DNA of 5,859 nucleotides from Candidatus Acidiferrales bacterium (GTDB taxonomy: Bacteria; Acidobacteriota; Terriglobia; Acidiferrales; UBA7541), in contig JASHWB010000206.1 of assembly GCA_030044295.1 (NCBI GenBank), positions 1 through 5,859 of the forward strand, in the 5' to 3' direction. The notes under the pieces are model-generated. The model was not told the origin of the DNA and made no database searches. It worked only from the letters and a program-made list of their open reading frames with translations. Of this stretch, positions 1 to 5,644 are shown piece by piece. Position 1 is the first letter of the stretch, and each line of letters starts with the position of its first letter. The translations under genes were made by a program, and so were the position numbers.

Positions 1-566
1 TACTGCACAGGTTGTTCAGCCTTCATGCCGACAATCTGACTTGTGCCGACGAATGCCGTGAATAGGTCCGGCCTCTTCTCGATCATCCGGATGCCTACCA
101 GCCCACCCCAATCCTGCCCAATCAGAATGATCTTCGACTGATGAAGATCGTTCCGCAGATACTCGGCGACCGCGATTCCATCGTCTGCCGTGCCATCCAG
201 TGTCAGCTTCGGCTGGTGATCGCCCGCTTTCATGTACGTCATTCCGGCGCCCGGCTGATCCCATTGCACGAACAAGTAATTCTTCTCGAATGGCAAATAG
301 AACGTAACGAACGGCGAATTAGCTTCGTCAGGCCCGCCGTGCAAGAAAAGGATCACCGGATTATTGCGATTCTGCCCGCGTATCGTGATCCATTCCTGCG
401 CACCATTGACGTCTATGTATTTCGCTTCGTCGATCCCATTCGGCGTCGTGATCCTTGCTTCCCGGCCCAGCCGGTGTTGCACGTGAGCGCGGAACGTCGC
501 TCCTGCGATGATCGCCAGCACTACGAGTCCCAGGAGTCCCAACCCCAGCCTGCGAATAATCTTCAT
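1..566 (-). CDS. Alpha/beta hydrolase, proline iminopeptidase-like, N-terminal part (3' end outside window)
   Basis: I translated the minus strand from an ATG at 566-564; 188 codons are present and the frame runs off the left edge without a stop. Residues 2-6 (KIIRR) followed by a hydrophobic stretch at about 7-25 form a signal peptide or membrane anchor, so the enzyme probably acts outside the cytoplasm. The alpha/beta hydrolase fold shows in the oxyanion-hole motif HGGP (76-79), the strand FVQWDQPGAG (about 99-108) and the nucleophile elbow GQDWGG (150-155), followed by a segment (about 158-180) typical of the proline iminopeptidase-like S33 group. That group normally has GxSxG with a Ser nucleophile; here the residue is Asp152, as in haloalkane dehalogenases and epoxide hydrolases. 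The remaining catalytic acid and His lie outside the window. The start is supported by GGAG at 575-572, five bases before the ATG. The substrate is unknown. Confidence 0.88.
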   Translation of the reverse strand, partial: MKIIRRLGLGLLGLVVLAIIAGATFRAHVQHRLGREARITTPNGIDEAKYIDVNGAQEWITIRGQNRNNPVILFLHGGPDEANSPFVTFYLPFEKNYLFVQWDQPGAGMTYMKAGDHQPKLTLDGTADDGIAVAEYLRNDLHQSKIILIGQDWGGLVGIRMIEKRPDLFTAFVGTSQIVGMKAEQPVQ

Positions 567-570
567 TCTT

Positions 571-575
571 TCTCC
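571..575 (-). promoter_or_regulatory. Ribosome binding site of the hydrolase gene
   Basis: Read on the minus strand, GGAGA lies four bases before the ATG at 566. It fixes the start of the hydrolase and puts the positively charged signal or anchor sequence at the very N-terminus. Confidence 0.7.
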
Positions 576-631
576 AGTTTGATGAACTGCGCCATTCTCC
601 TCTACTGACCATACGCACGCGATGGCCGTAG

Positions 632-654
632 ATTATGCATCTGGATTGCCAGAT
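632..654 (-). promoter_or_regulatory. Possible operator/promoter of the hydrolase gene: 16-bp dyad next to a -10-like hexamer
   Basis: Positions 639-654 form a perfect inverted repeat, ATCTGG-attg-CCAGAT. On the minus strand it lies directly upstream of CATAAT (637-632), which matches the -10 consensus at five of six positions and sits about 65 bases before the hydrolase ATG. A dyad in the -35/spacer region is a common place for a repressor or activator site. No convincing -35 hexamer is visible at 16-18 bases, so the promoter assignment is inference. The dyad itself is seen directly. Confidence 0.35.
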
Positions 655-877
655 TTCGTTCGGCGAGGGGTGTTCCGCGCCCTGAATCGGCGGGCGCGAA
701 TTTCGACCCCAAAGTCATCTGATTTCCGTCTCGTCTCCTCCTCTAGGCGTAGCATTCCCAATGGATTAAGGCCTACGCAAGCCTGCGAGGACTTGCGTCG
801 TATGATAGTGTGGAAAGTGAGGACTGTGTGGGCCGAAAGGGAAGGGCCATCAGACAAGGGCCCGGAGAGGAGTCACG

Positions 878-1087
878 ATGGCCGCGCTGGAGCCGTGCCG
901 GACGGAACTTAACCAGTCGCACGTACAGCTCCCGAGTCACGAAACAAGCAGCTCTACCCGAGACGGCAAACGAGTAGAAACACGTGTAAGTCTAAGAAAA
1001 CAAAGGGCCGCATACCTTTCTACCCGAGACAGTACCCGTCTCGTTCCGCATCATATTCTGGGAGATTCCGCCAATGGCCTCGCATGA
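878..1087 (+). CDS. Doubtful small ORF overlapping the zwf start (possible leader peptide)
   Basis: The frame encodes 69 residues from ATG 878 to TGA 1085-1087. Its only positive evidence is a strong ribosome binding site: GGAG at 869-872, within GGAGAGGAG, five bases before the ATG. The stop lies 14 bases into zwf, a geometry that would allow translational coupling. The predicted peptide is rich in Ser, Arg and Thr, has no recognisable domain, signal peptide or membrane segment, and is not one I recognise. It could be a regulatory upstream ORF or chance. I keep it only because the ribosome binding site and overlap together are suggestive. Confidence 0.2.
   Translation: MAALEPCRTELNQSHVQLPSHETSSSTRDGKRVETRVSLRKQRAAYLSTRDSTRLVPHHILGDSANGLA
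954..1043 (+). repeat. 11-bp direct repeat with hairpin potential in the zwf leader
   Basis: CTACCCGAGAC occurs at 954-964 and again at 1020-1030, 66 bases apart. The first copy can pair CTACCCG (954-960) with CGAGTAG (971-977), with one mismatch. The second copy forms a perfect hairpin, CGAGAC (1025-1030) with GTCTCG (1038-1043) across a seven-base loop, ending 30 bases before the zwf ATG. This could be a leader structure or a pair of protein-binding sites for zwf; no known riboswitch is recognised. Confidence 0.4.
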
Positions 1088-2687
1088 CGGCGCTGGCATC
1101 CCGCGGCGGGCGCACGCCGGCCCGCCCGATCCCTGCGCCATGATCCTCTTCGGCGCCGGTGGCGACCTCACCAAGCGCAAGCTCCTGCCGGCCATCTACA
1201 ACCTTGCGGCCAGCAAGCTTCTTCCCGAAGACTTCGCCATCGTCGGCGTTTCTATCGAGTCGTATTCCAACGATGAATTCCGCAACCAGATGACGAAAGA
1301 CATCCGCGAGTTTTCCGCCGATGGCGTGGACATGTCCTGCTGGGACGCCTTCGTCAAACGGCTCTATTACACGTCCGGCGATTTCAAGGATCCTAAGCTC
1401 TACCAGAAGTTGAAACAGACGCTGGAGCTGGCCGAAAAAGAGCAGCGCACCGAAGGAAACCGCCTGTTCTACCTCGCAACCAGCCCCGCCTTTTTTCCCA
1501 CCGTCGTACAGCAACTCGGCTCTGCTGGTTTAACGCAGCACGAGGACCACAACTGGCGCCGCGTGGTGATCGAAAAGCCATTCGGCCACGATCTAGCTTC
1601 AGCTGTCGCGCTCAACCACGCCATCGGCGAGGTTCTCGAGGAAAAGCAGATCTACCGCATCGATCATTACCTGGGCAAGGAAACCGTCCAGAACATCCTC
1701 GCATTCCGCTTCGCCAATGGCATCTTTGAACCCATCTGGAACCGGCGTTATGTGGACCACGTGCAAATCACCGTGGCGGAAGAACTGGGCGTCGAACTGC
1801 GCGGCGGATATTATGACGGTGCAGGCGCTCTGCGCGACATGGTTCCCAATCACATCTGCCAGTTGATCACGTTGACGGCCATGGAGCCCCCGATTTCGTT
1901 TGACGCCGACGCCGTCCACGACGAGCAAACCAAGGTGTTGCGCGCGATTCAGTCCCTCAGTCCGGAGCATGTGCTCGATCACGCTGTCCGCGGCCAATAC
2001 GGCGACGGCTCAATGGACGGCAAGCATGTTCCTGCCTATCGCGACGAGCCGCATGTCGCACCCGACTCCCACACTCCCACATACGTTGCCGTTGCCCTGA
2101 ACATCGACAATTGGCGCTGGGCTGGCGTGCCATTTTACGTACGCACTGGCAAACGCATGGCCGAACGCGTCACCGAAATCGTGATTCGCTTTCGCCGCCC
2201 GCCGTTCGTTCTCTTCCGCGATACCTCGGTCGATCAAATCCCGTCCAACGAGCTGGTGATCAGCATTCAGCCTAAGGAGGGCATTTCGCTCCGCTTCGAA
2301 GCGAAGATTCCAGGGCCGGTGGTCAGCTTGGGCGCCGTGAATATGGACTTCGAATACTCGGATTATTTCGGCAGTACGCCGTCTACCGGTTACGAGACCC
2401 TGCTCTACGACTGTATGATGGGTGATCCAACGCTGTTCCAGCGTGCCGACATGGTCGAAGCTGGCTGGTCCGTCGTTCAGCCGATCCTCGACGTTTGGAC
2501 CGCGCTGCCGCCGCGCGATTTCCCGAACTACGCTGCTGGCTCGTGGGGTCCGGCCGCGGCCGACGAGCTCCTTCACCGCGAGGGCCGCGAGTGGCGCAAT
2601 CCCGCAGTCGACGCCCGCCGCAAAGCCGCATCACCCGCACCGACGGCGAAGCCCGCGCAGAAGCCCACCGCCGCCGCAAAATCCTGA
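1074..2687 (+). CDS. zwf: Glucose-6-phosphate 1-dehydrogenase
   Basis: This cytoplasmic enzyme oxidises glucose 6-phosphate to 6-phosphogluconolactone with reduction of NADP+ (or NAD+), the entry step of the oxidative pentose phosphate and Entner-Doudoroff routes. The 537 residues contain the N-terminal Rossmann domain with the dinucleotide-binding motif FGAGGDLTKRKL (26-37), EKPFG (167-171) and the substrate-binding signature RIDHYLGKE (195-203). By alignment with the Leuconostoc enzyme, Asp197, His198 and Lys202 are substrate or catalytic residues and the general base is His260, in YYDGAGALRDMVPNH (246-260). The C-terminal domain follows from about 207 to 500. The protein is slightly long for the family because of a low-complexity Ala/Pro/Lys tail (about 510-537). 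The start at 1074 has GGAG at 1061-1064, nine bases upstream. The family often has Ser in the first motif (GASGDL); here it is Gly29. No other pentose phosphate gene is adjacent. The stop is TGA. Confidence 0.97.
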   Translation: MASHDGAGIPRRAHAGPPDPCAMILFGAGGDLTKRKLLPAIYNLAASKLLPEDFAIVGVSIESYSNDEFRNQMTKDIREFSADGVDMSCWDAFVKRLYYTSGDFKDPKLYQKLKQTLELAEKEQRTEGNRLFYLATSPAFFPTVVQQLGSAGLTQHEDHNWRRVVIEKPFGHDLASAVALNHAIGEVLEEKQIYRIDHYLGKETVQNILAFRFANGIFEPIWNRRYVDHVQITVAEELGVELRGGYYDGAGALRDMVPNHICQLITLTAMEPPISFDADAVHDEQTKVLRAIQSLSPEHVLDHAVRGQYGDGSMDGKHVPAYRDEPHVAPDSHTPTYVAVALNIDNWRWAGVPFYVRTGKRMAERVTEIVIRFRRPPFVLFRDTSVDQIPSNELVISIQPKEGISLRFEAKIPGPVVSLGAVNMDFEYSDYFGSTPSTGYETLLYDCMMGDPTLFQRADMVEAGWSVVQPILDVWTALPPRDFPNYAAGSWGPAAADELLHREGREWRNPAVDARRKAASPAPTAKPAQKPTAAAKS

Positions 2688-2728
2688 AACCTATGATATC
2701 GACTGATGCCCTTACAACGAAGAGCGGC

Positions 2729-2749
2729 GGCGCGCGTGCAGCGAGCGCC
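2729..2749 (+). terminator. Weak stem-loop after zwf
   Basis: GGCGC (2729-2733) can pair with GCGCC (2745-2749) across an 11-base loop, about 40 bases after the zwf stop. Only TGTTTGGG follows instead of a proper T-tract, so this is a poor intrinsic terminator, although its position between zwf and a gene with its own promoter fits. Confidence 0.2.
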
Positions 2750-2799
2750 TGTTTGGGTGCGCAAAAAACTCCCTTCTCCAATGGCTTGCACTTCACTTT

Positions 2800-2808
2800 T
2801 GCTATAAT
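2800..2808 (+). promoter_or_regulatory. Extended -10 promoter of the LysR-type gene
   Basis: TGCTATAAT is a perfect extended -10 element (TGn plus TATAAT). TTGCAC at 2786-2791 looks like a -35 hexamer but is only 11 bases away, so the promoter most likely relies on the extended -10. Transcription would start near 2815, about nine bases before the ATG at 2824, leaving no room for a normal ribosome binding site. GCAAAA at 2761-2766 and TTTTGC at 2797-2802 are inverted arms flanking this region and could belong to a regulator site. Confidence 0.6.
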
Positions 2809-2823
2809 CCCGGACATCGGCGA

Positions 2824-3747
2824 ATGGACTTCGACCATCTCATAACCTTTTTGGAAATCGCGAAGCAGGGCAGCTTTTCGCGCGCGGGACAGAAACTGTA
2901 TCGCTCGCAGCCCGCCGTCAGCGCGCAAATCCGCCAGCTCGAACAGGAATACGGGCAAAAGCTGTTCGATCGGGTCGGCAAGTCCGTGCGGCTTACGGTA
3001 GCGGGCGAGACGCTGCTCGAATACGCGAATCGCCTGCTTACCCTGCGCAATGAATCGCTTCGCGCCGTCGCCGACCAGGCCACCACGCCGCGGGGTATGC
3101 TGGCCGTCGGGGCGAACGAAGCCACTTGCCTCTACGTGTTGCCGGATATTTTCGCCGACTACAGCCGGCGGTATCCCTCCGTGCAGATCAGCATCTACCG
3201 CAACTTCAGCCACAAGGTCCTGGAGAAGGTCGAAGACGGCACGGTGGACGTGGGAATCGTGACCATGCCGGTGAAATCGCCGAGCCTGAAAGTGCATGCG
3301 ATTTTCCGCGACCGCCTGATGCTCATGGTCGCTCCTTCGAATCCGCTGGCGTCGCAAAAAACCGTCACCACGGCCGACATCGCCGAACAACCGCTCATTT
3401 TTCCCAAGACCGGCTTCTCGCGGCAGGTGCTCGATAAGCAATTCCGGCCGTATCGCGCGAACCTGCGCATTGTGATGGAACTCGCGAGCGTGGGGATGAT
3501 CAAGAGGTTCGTCGCGGCGGGCTTGGGCGTTTCGTTGATCAGCGAAAGCTTCGCGCAAGACGAAGTCCGCGCGGGCCAGGTGAAGCTGATCCCAGTCTCG
3601 GACATGGAAGTGTGGCGCGAACTGGGAATCGTATATCGACGCGACCGCACCCTACCGAGGTCCGCTGCCGCGTTCGTCGCGTTGGCTCGGCACGGAGCCG
3701 GTGCCGCCCCTGAAGCTGCCGAGCCCCGGTTAGTCCACAAGCGCTAA
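2824..3747 (+). CDS. LysR-type transcriptional regulator
   Basis: The 307-residue length is typical of the family. Residues 3-62 form the winged helix-turn-helix domain: FLEIAKQGSFSRAGQKLYRS (9-28), the recognition helix beginning QPAVSAQIRQLE (29-40), and the wing KLFDRVGKSVRLT (46-58). A linker helix runs from about 60 to 88. The C-terminal part is the periplasmic-binding-protein-like effector domain, opening at about 93 and including VDVGIVTMP and a long segment ending near 290. The last roughly 20 residues look disordered. The inducer cannot be told from sequence. Unlike many LysR genes it is not divergent from a neighbour. It lies 136 bases after zwf and 99 bases before the selenoprotein gene, all on one strand, so the selenoprotein gene is the likeliest target, along with its own promoter. 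The ATG at 2824 is preceded by no clear ribosome binding site, consistent with a near-leaderless mRNA. Confidence 0.95.
   Translation: MDFDHLITFLEIAKQGSFSRAGQKLYRSQPAVSAQIRQLEQEYGQKLFDRVGKSVRLTVAGETLLEYANRLLTLRNESLRAVADQATTPRGMLAVGANEATCLYVLPDIFADYSRRYPSVQISIYRNFSHKVLEKVEDGTVDVGIVTMPVKSPSLKVHAIFRDRLMLMVAPSNPLASQKTVTTADIAEQPLIFPKTGFSRQVLDKQFRPYRANLRIVMELASVGMIKRFVAAGLGVSLISESFAQDEVRAGQVKLIPVSDMEVWRELGIVYRRDRTLPRSAAAFVALARHGAGAAPEAAEPRLVHKR
3684..3725 (+). repeat. 9-bp inverted repeat at the end of the LysR-type gene with an alternative inner hairpin
   Basis: GGCTCGGCA (3684-3692) is perfectly complementary to TGCCGAGCC (3717-3725). Inside, CGGCAC (3688-3693) can instead pair with GTGCCG (3701-3706) across a seven-base loop. 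The two stems share bases 3688-3692, so they exclude each other. The structure lies in the last codons of the regulator gene, about 120 bases before the selenoprotein start. No T-tract follows, so it is not a standard intrinsic terminator. Confidence 0.4.
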
Positions 3748-3846
3748 AGTCCTGAACGGAAATTCAGTTTACTTGCTCCGGCTTCGACGGGCGGAGTTAA
3801 GATCGATTGGCTGGCGCGAAGTCCAGCCGGGCTTGGGAGGTGAATC
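3748..3846 (+). promoter_or_regulatory. Leader of the selenoprotein gene
   Basis: These 99 bases separate the regulator stop from the selenoprotein start. CTGAA/TTCAG arms (3752-3756, 3763-3767) form a small hairpin followed by TTTACTT, which might be a weak terminator or a regulator site. CTCCG/CGGAG (3776-3780, 3792-3796) form another. No convincing sigma-70 promoter is visible: TTGCTC at 3773 has only a poor -10 partner. The gene may therefore be cotranscribed with the regulator. Confidence 0.3.
3836..3840 (+). promoter_or_regulatory. Strong ribosome binding site of the selenoprotein gene
   Basis: GGAGG, within GGGAGGTGA, lies six bases before the ATG at 3847. This is the best ribosome binding site in the window and fixes the start of the whole fused gene. 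No comparable site precedes the internal ATG at 4306, which argues against separate translation of the downstream part. Confidence 0.85.
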
Positions 3847-5622
3847 ATGGCGCAGACAATTACCAGCAGCCAGAGCACGCTGCAGCGCGCGCTGCAAGTG
3901 GCCCTCGATCCGCTGGGCACTCCCGTTGACACGAAGAAGTATTTATCGATGGCGCCGCGCCTCGACGCGCTCGAAGGCAAGACAATCTACCTAGTGGACG
4001 TTGGCTTCGCGGGCGGATACGAATTCCTCGAACAACTGCGAGATTGGTTCGCGCGCAAAATGCCCGGGACGCGCGCGGTGCTAAAGCACAAGCCTGGCAA
4101 CATGTTCATGGACGCGCCCGATTTCTGGGAAGAAATCAAGCGCGAGGCCCAGGGTGTGATCTTCGGCGTCGGCGGTTGAGACGGCTGCTCCTCGGCGGTC
4201 GCCGAGCACTGCCGCAAGCTCGAAAACGATTACGGGATTCCTACCGCACCGATCACCACCGCGCGATTCTCGGACTACATCCGCCGCGATCTGCAAGCGC
4301 ACGGCATGCCACTGCGATTCAGCTTCACACCTTATCCGGTGGTCGGAATGCCCGCTGCGCGTCTGAGAGAATACGTCGAGGGAAACGATCCCACCACAGG
4401 ATCACCGCTCGCGCGCGAAATTATCGATGCGCTCACGAAGCCGTTGACGAGTGAAGAGAAGAAACCGGTGCCGCGCGCGTCCGCCCCTCCGCGCTCACGC
4501 GTGCTCAAAGCTGATACCGAACAGAATTTGCAGCGGTTGTTCATCGAAAATGGCTGGGCCGATGGGTTGCCCATTGTGCTTCCCACCGAAGACCGCATCG
4601 CGGAAATGCTGGAAGGGACAAGTCACGCCCCCGATGAGATTGTCGGCCAAATGGCCGTGGCGCATCGCGGCGAATACACCTCGTACACCGTCGAGAAAGT
4701 CGCGATCAACGCGGTGATGGCAGGAGCGCGGCCCGAGCATTTTCCGGTGATCCTGGCGATTGCATCGACGGGCAATCCGGCATTTCCGAGCTCGACCACT
4801 TCGTTTGCCGGAATGGCGATTGTCAACGGACCGATCCGCGGCGAAATCGCCATGAACGCCGGACTCGGCGCGCTGAGTCCATTTAACTTCGCGAACTCCG
4901 TCATCGGCCGCGCGTGGACGCTGATGACGATCAATCTCGGCAACGCACGGCTGGGCGATACGCTGCTTGCCTCCACCGGCCACAACCTGAATTACAACAA
5001 TATGTGCTGCGCGGAAAACGAAGAGGCCAGCGTGTGGGATGCATTTCACGTGCAGAAAGGCTTCCAACGCGACGAAAGCGTCGTCAGCGTATTCCGTGGA
5101 TGGAGCGTGATCAACAGCATGGGCGCGGCGAACTCCATCCGCCCCGCGACGGAAGAAACGGCGATCATGCTGAAGGCTTTTCCGGCGCTGCACTCCGTGG
5201 CCACGCTGATCATGGATCCGCTGGTGGCTAAGGGCCTAAAAGACCAGGGTTTCCAGACCAAACAGGACGTAGCACGCTGGCTTTCGGAGAACACCAAAGT
5301 TCCGGCCGGACAGTATTGGGGCGCGGACGTGATCTACGCATTCAACCGGCCGCTGGCGCGTGCCGGAGTTGAGCCGTACGCGACGTGGGCCAGCTTGCCG
5401 CCCGATACGCTGATCGCGCCATATAACGATCCGAAGCTGATCAATATCGTAGTCGTTGGTGGCGAGTCGAACCCGCTTTGGCTGACCACCGACTTCCGCT
5501 ATGTGACTTCCGCATCCGTCGACAAATGGCGGCCCAAGGGCGGATTAAAGCGCGATGCGCGCCCGATTCGCATGCCTGCTGGTGTGACGTGCAGCGACGG
5601 CCTCTGCGGGATTCCCAGCTAG
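3847..5622 (+). CDS. Selenoprotein: UGSC-family domain fused to a large C-terminal domain, UGA read as selenocysteine
   Basis: One frame of 591 residues runs from ATG 3847 to TAG 5620-5622, interrupted only by TGA at codon 111. Without recoding it would look like two ORFs, 3847-4179 and 4306-5622, but these share the frame, and residues 112-153 between them are good protein sequence. Residues about 20-185 match the UGSC (seleno)protein family as I recall it: LDPLGTP (20-26), APRLDALEGKTIYLVDVG (36-53), GVIFGVGG (103-110), then U111-D-G-C114-S-S, GIPTAPITT (130-138) and FTPYPVVG (160-167). Sec111 and Cys114 form a U-x-x-C redox pair. A Lys/Pro/Arg-rich linker (about 201-219) leads to a C-terminal domain (about 222-591) that I cannot name; landmarks are WADGLPIVLPT (237-247), Cys387-Cys388 in NNMCCAENEE, and a CSDGLC tail (582-587). 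No signal peptide or membrane segment is visible, so it is probably cytoplasmic. The reaction is unknown; a thiol/selenol reductase role is inference. The alternative, a nonsense-mutated gene, is less likely because the downstream frame is intact and a SECIS-like hairpin follows. Confidence 0.9.
4177..4179 (+). other. In-frame TGA decoded as selenocysteine (codon 111)
   Basis: The TGA occupies the first position of U-D-G-C, where UGSC-family proteins carry Sec or Cys. zwf and the tyrA-like gene end in TGA, so UGA is not globally reassigned, which points to site-specific Sec insertion. No selenium-machinery gene (selA, selB, selC, selD) lies in this window. Confidence 0.88.
4180..4214 (+). promoter_or_regulatory. 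Candidate bacterial SECIS element
   Basis: Directly after the TGA, CTCGGC (4191-4196) pairs perfectly with GCCGAG (4201-4206) across the four-base loop GGTC (4197-4200). An outer helix CGGC (4182-4185) with GCCG (4211-4214) can extend it across an internal loop that allows G4187-C4209 and U4189-A4208. There are 17 bases between the TGA and the loop. Known bacterial SECIS elements sit just downstream of the UGA and present a G-U in the apical loop to SelB; the E. coli fdhF element, as I recall it, also has a GGUC loop with 18 bases between. The U at 4192 has the same offset from the loop as the bulged U of fdhF, but is paired with A4205 in the simplest fold. Confidence 0.8.
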
Positions 5623-5644
5623 TGTTCTATTAGTGGGATGCGTT

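Larger units (their letters stand above)
567..1073. other. Divergent intergenic region between hydrolase and zwf
   Basis: About 500 bases lie between the two divergent starts with no gene I can support confidently. It contains the 639-654 dyad; GCGTAG/CTACGC arms at 747-752 and 773-778; a GC hairpin GGGCC/GGCCC at 844-848 and 859-863; a small ORF with a good ribosome binding site at 878-1087; and an 11-bp direct repeat at 954-964 and 1020-1030. A TATGAT at 801-806 resembles a -10 element for zwf but has no matching -35. Longer open frames at 622-912 (plus) and 633-857 (minus) lack ribosome binding sites and read like noise. A long zwf leader or a small RNA could lie here, but nothing matches a known RNA family. 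Confidence 0.5.

Noticed and set aside
801..806. TATGAT as the zwf -10 element
   Set aside because: No -35 hexamer at 16-18 bases and no TGn extension. It would also imply a leader of about 260 bases, so it is too weak to annotate.
622..912. 96-codon plus-strand ORF in the intergenic region
   Set aside because: No ribosome binding site, Arg/Ser-rich translation with no recognisable pattern, and it overlaps the regulatory dyad.
2383..3558. Long 391-codon minus-strand ORF
   Set aside because: It lies antisense to the end of zwf and most of the LysR-type gene, both clearly real; long antisense frames are expected in GC-rich coding sequence.
4177..4179. Global reassignment of UGA to Trp or Gly
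   Set aside because: zwf (TGA at 2685-2687) and the tyrA-like gene (TGA at 5696-5694) end in TGA at sensible protein ends, so UGA is a normal stop in this organism.
4306..5622. Independent 438-residue protein starting at the internal ATG
   Set aside because: It has no ribosome binding site, shares the frame with 3847-4179, and the conserved-looking segment between the TGA and this ATG would be lost. It is better read as the C-terminal part of the selenoprotein.
3847..5622. Pseudogene caused by a nonsense mutation
   Set aside because: The frame downstream of the TGA is intact for 480 codons without further stops or frameshifts, the TGA sits exactly in a redox motif and a SECIS-like hairpin follows.
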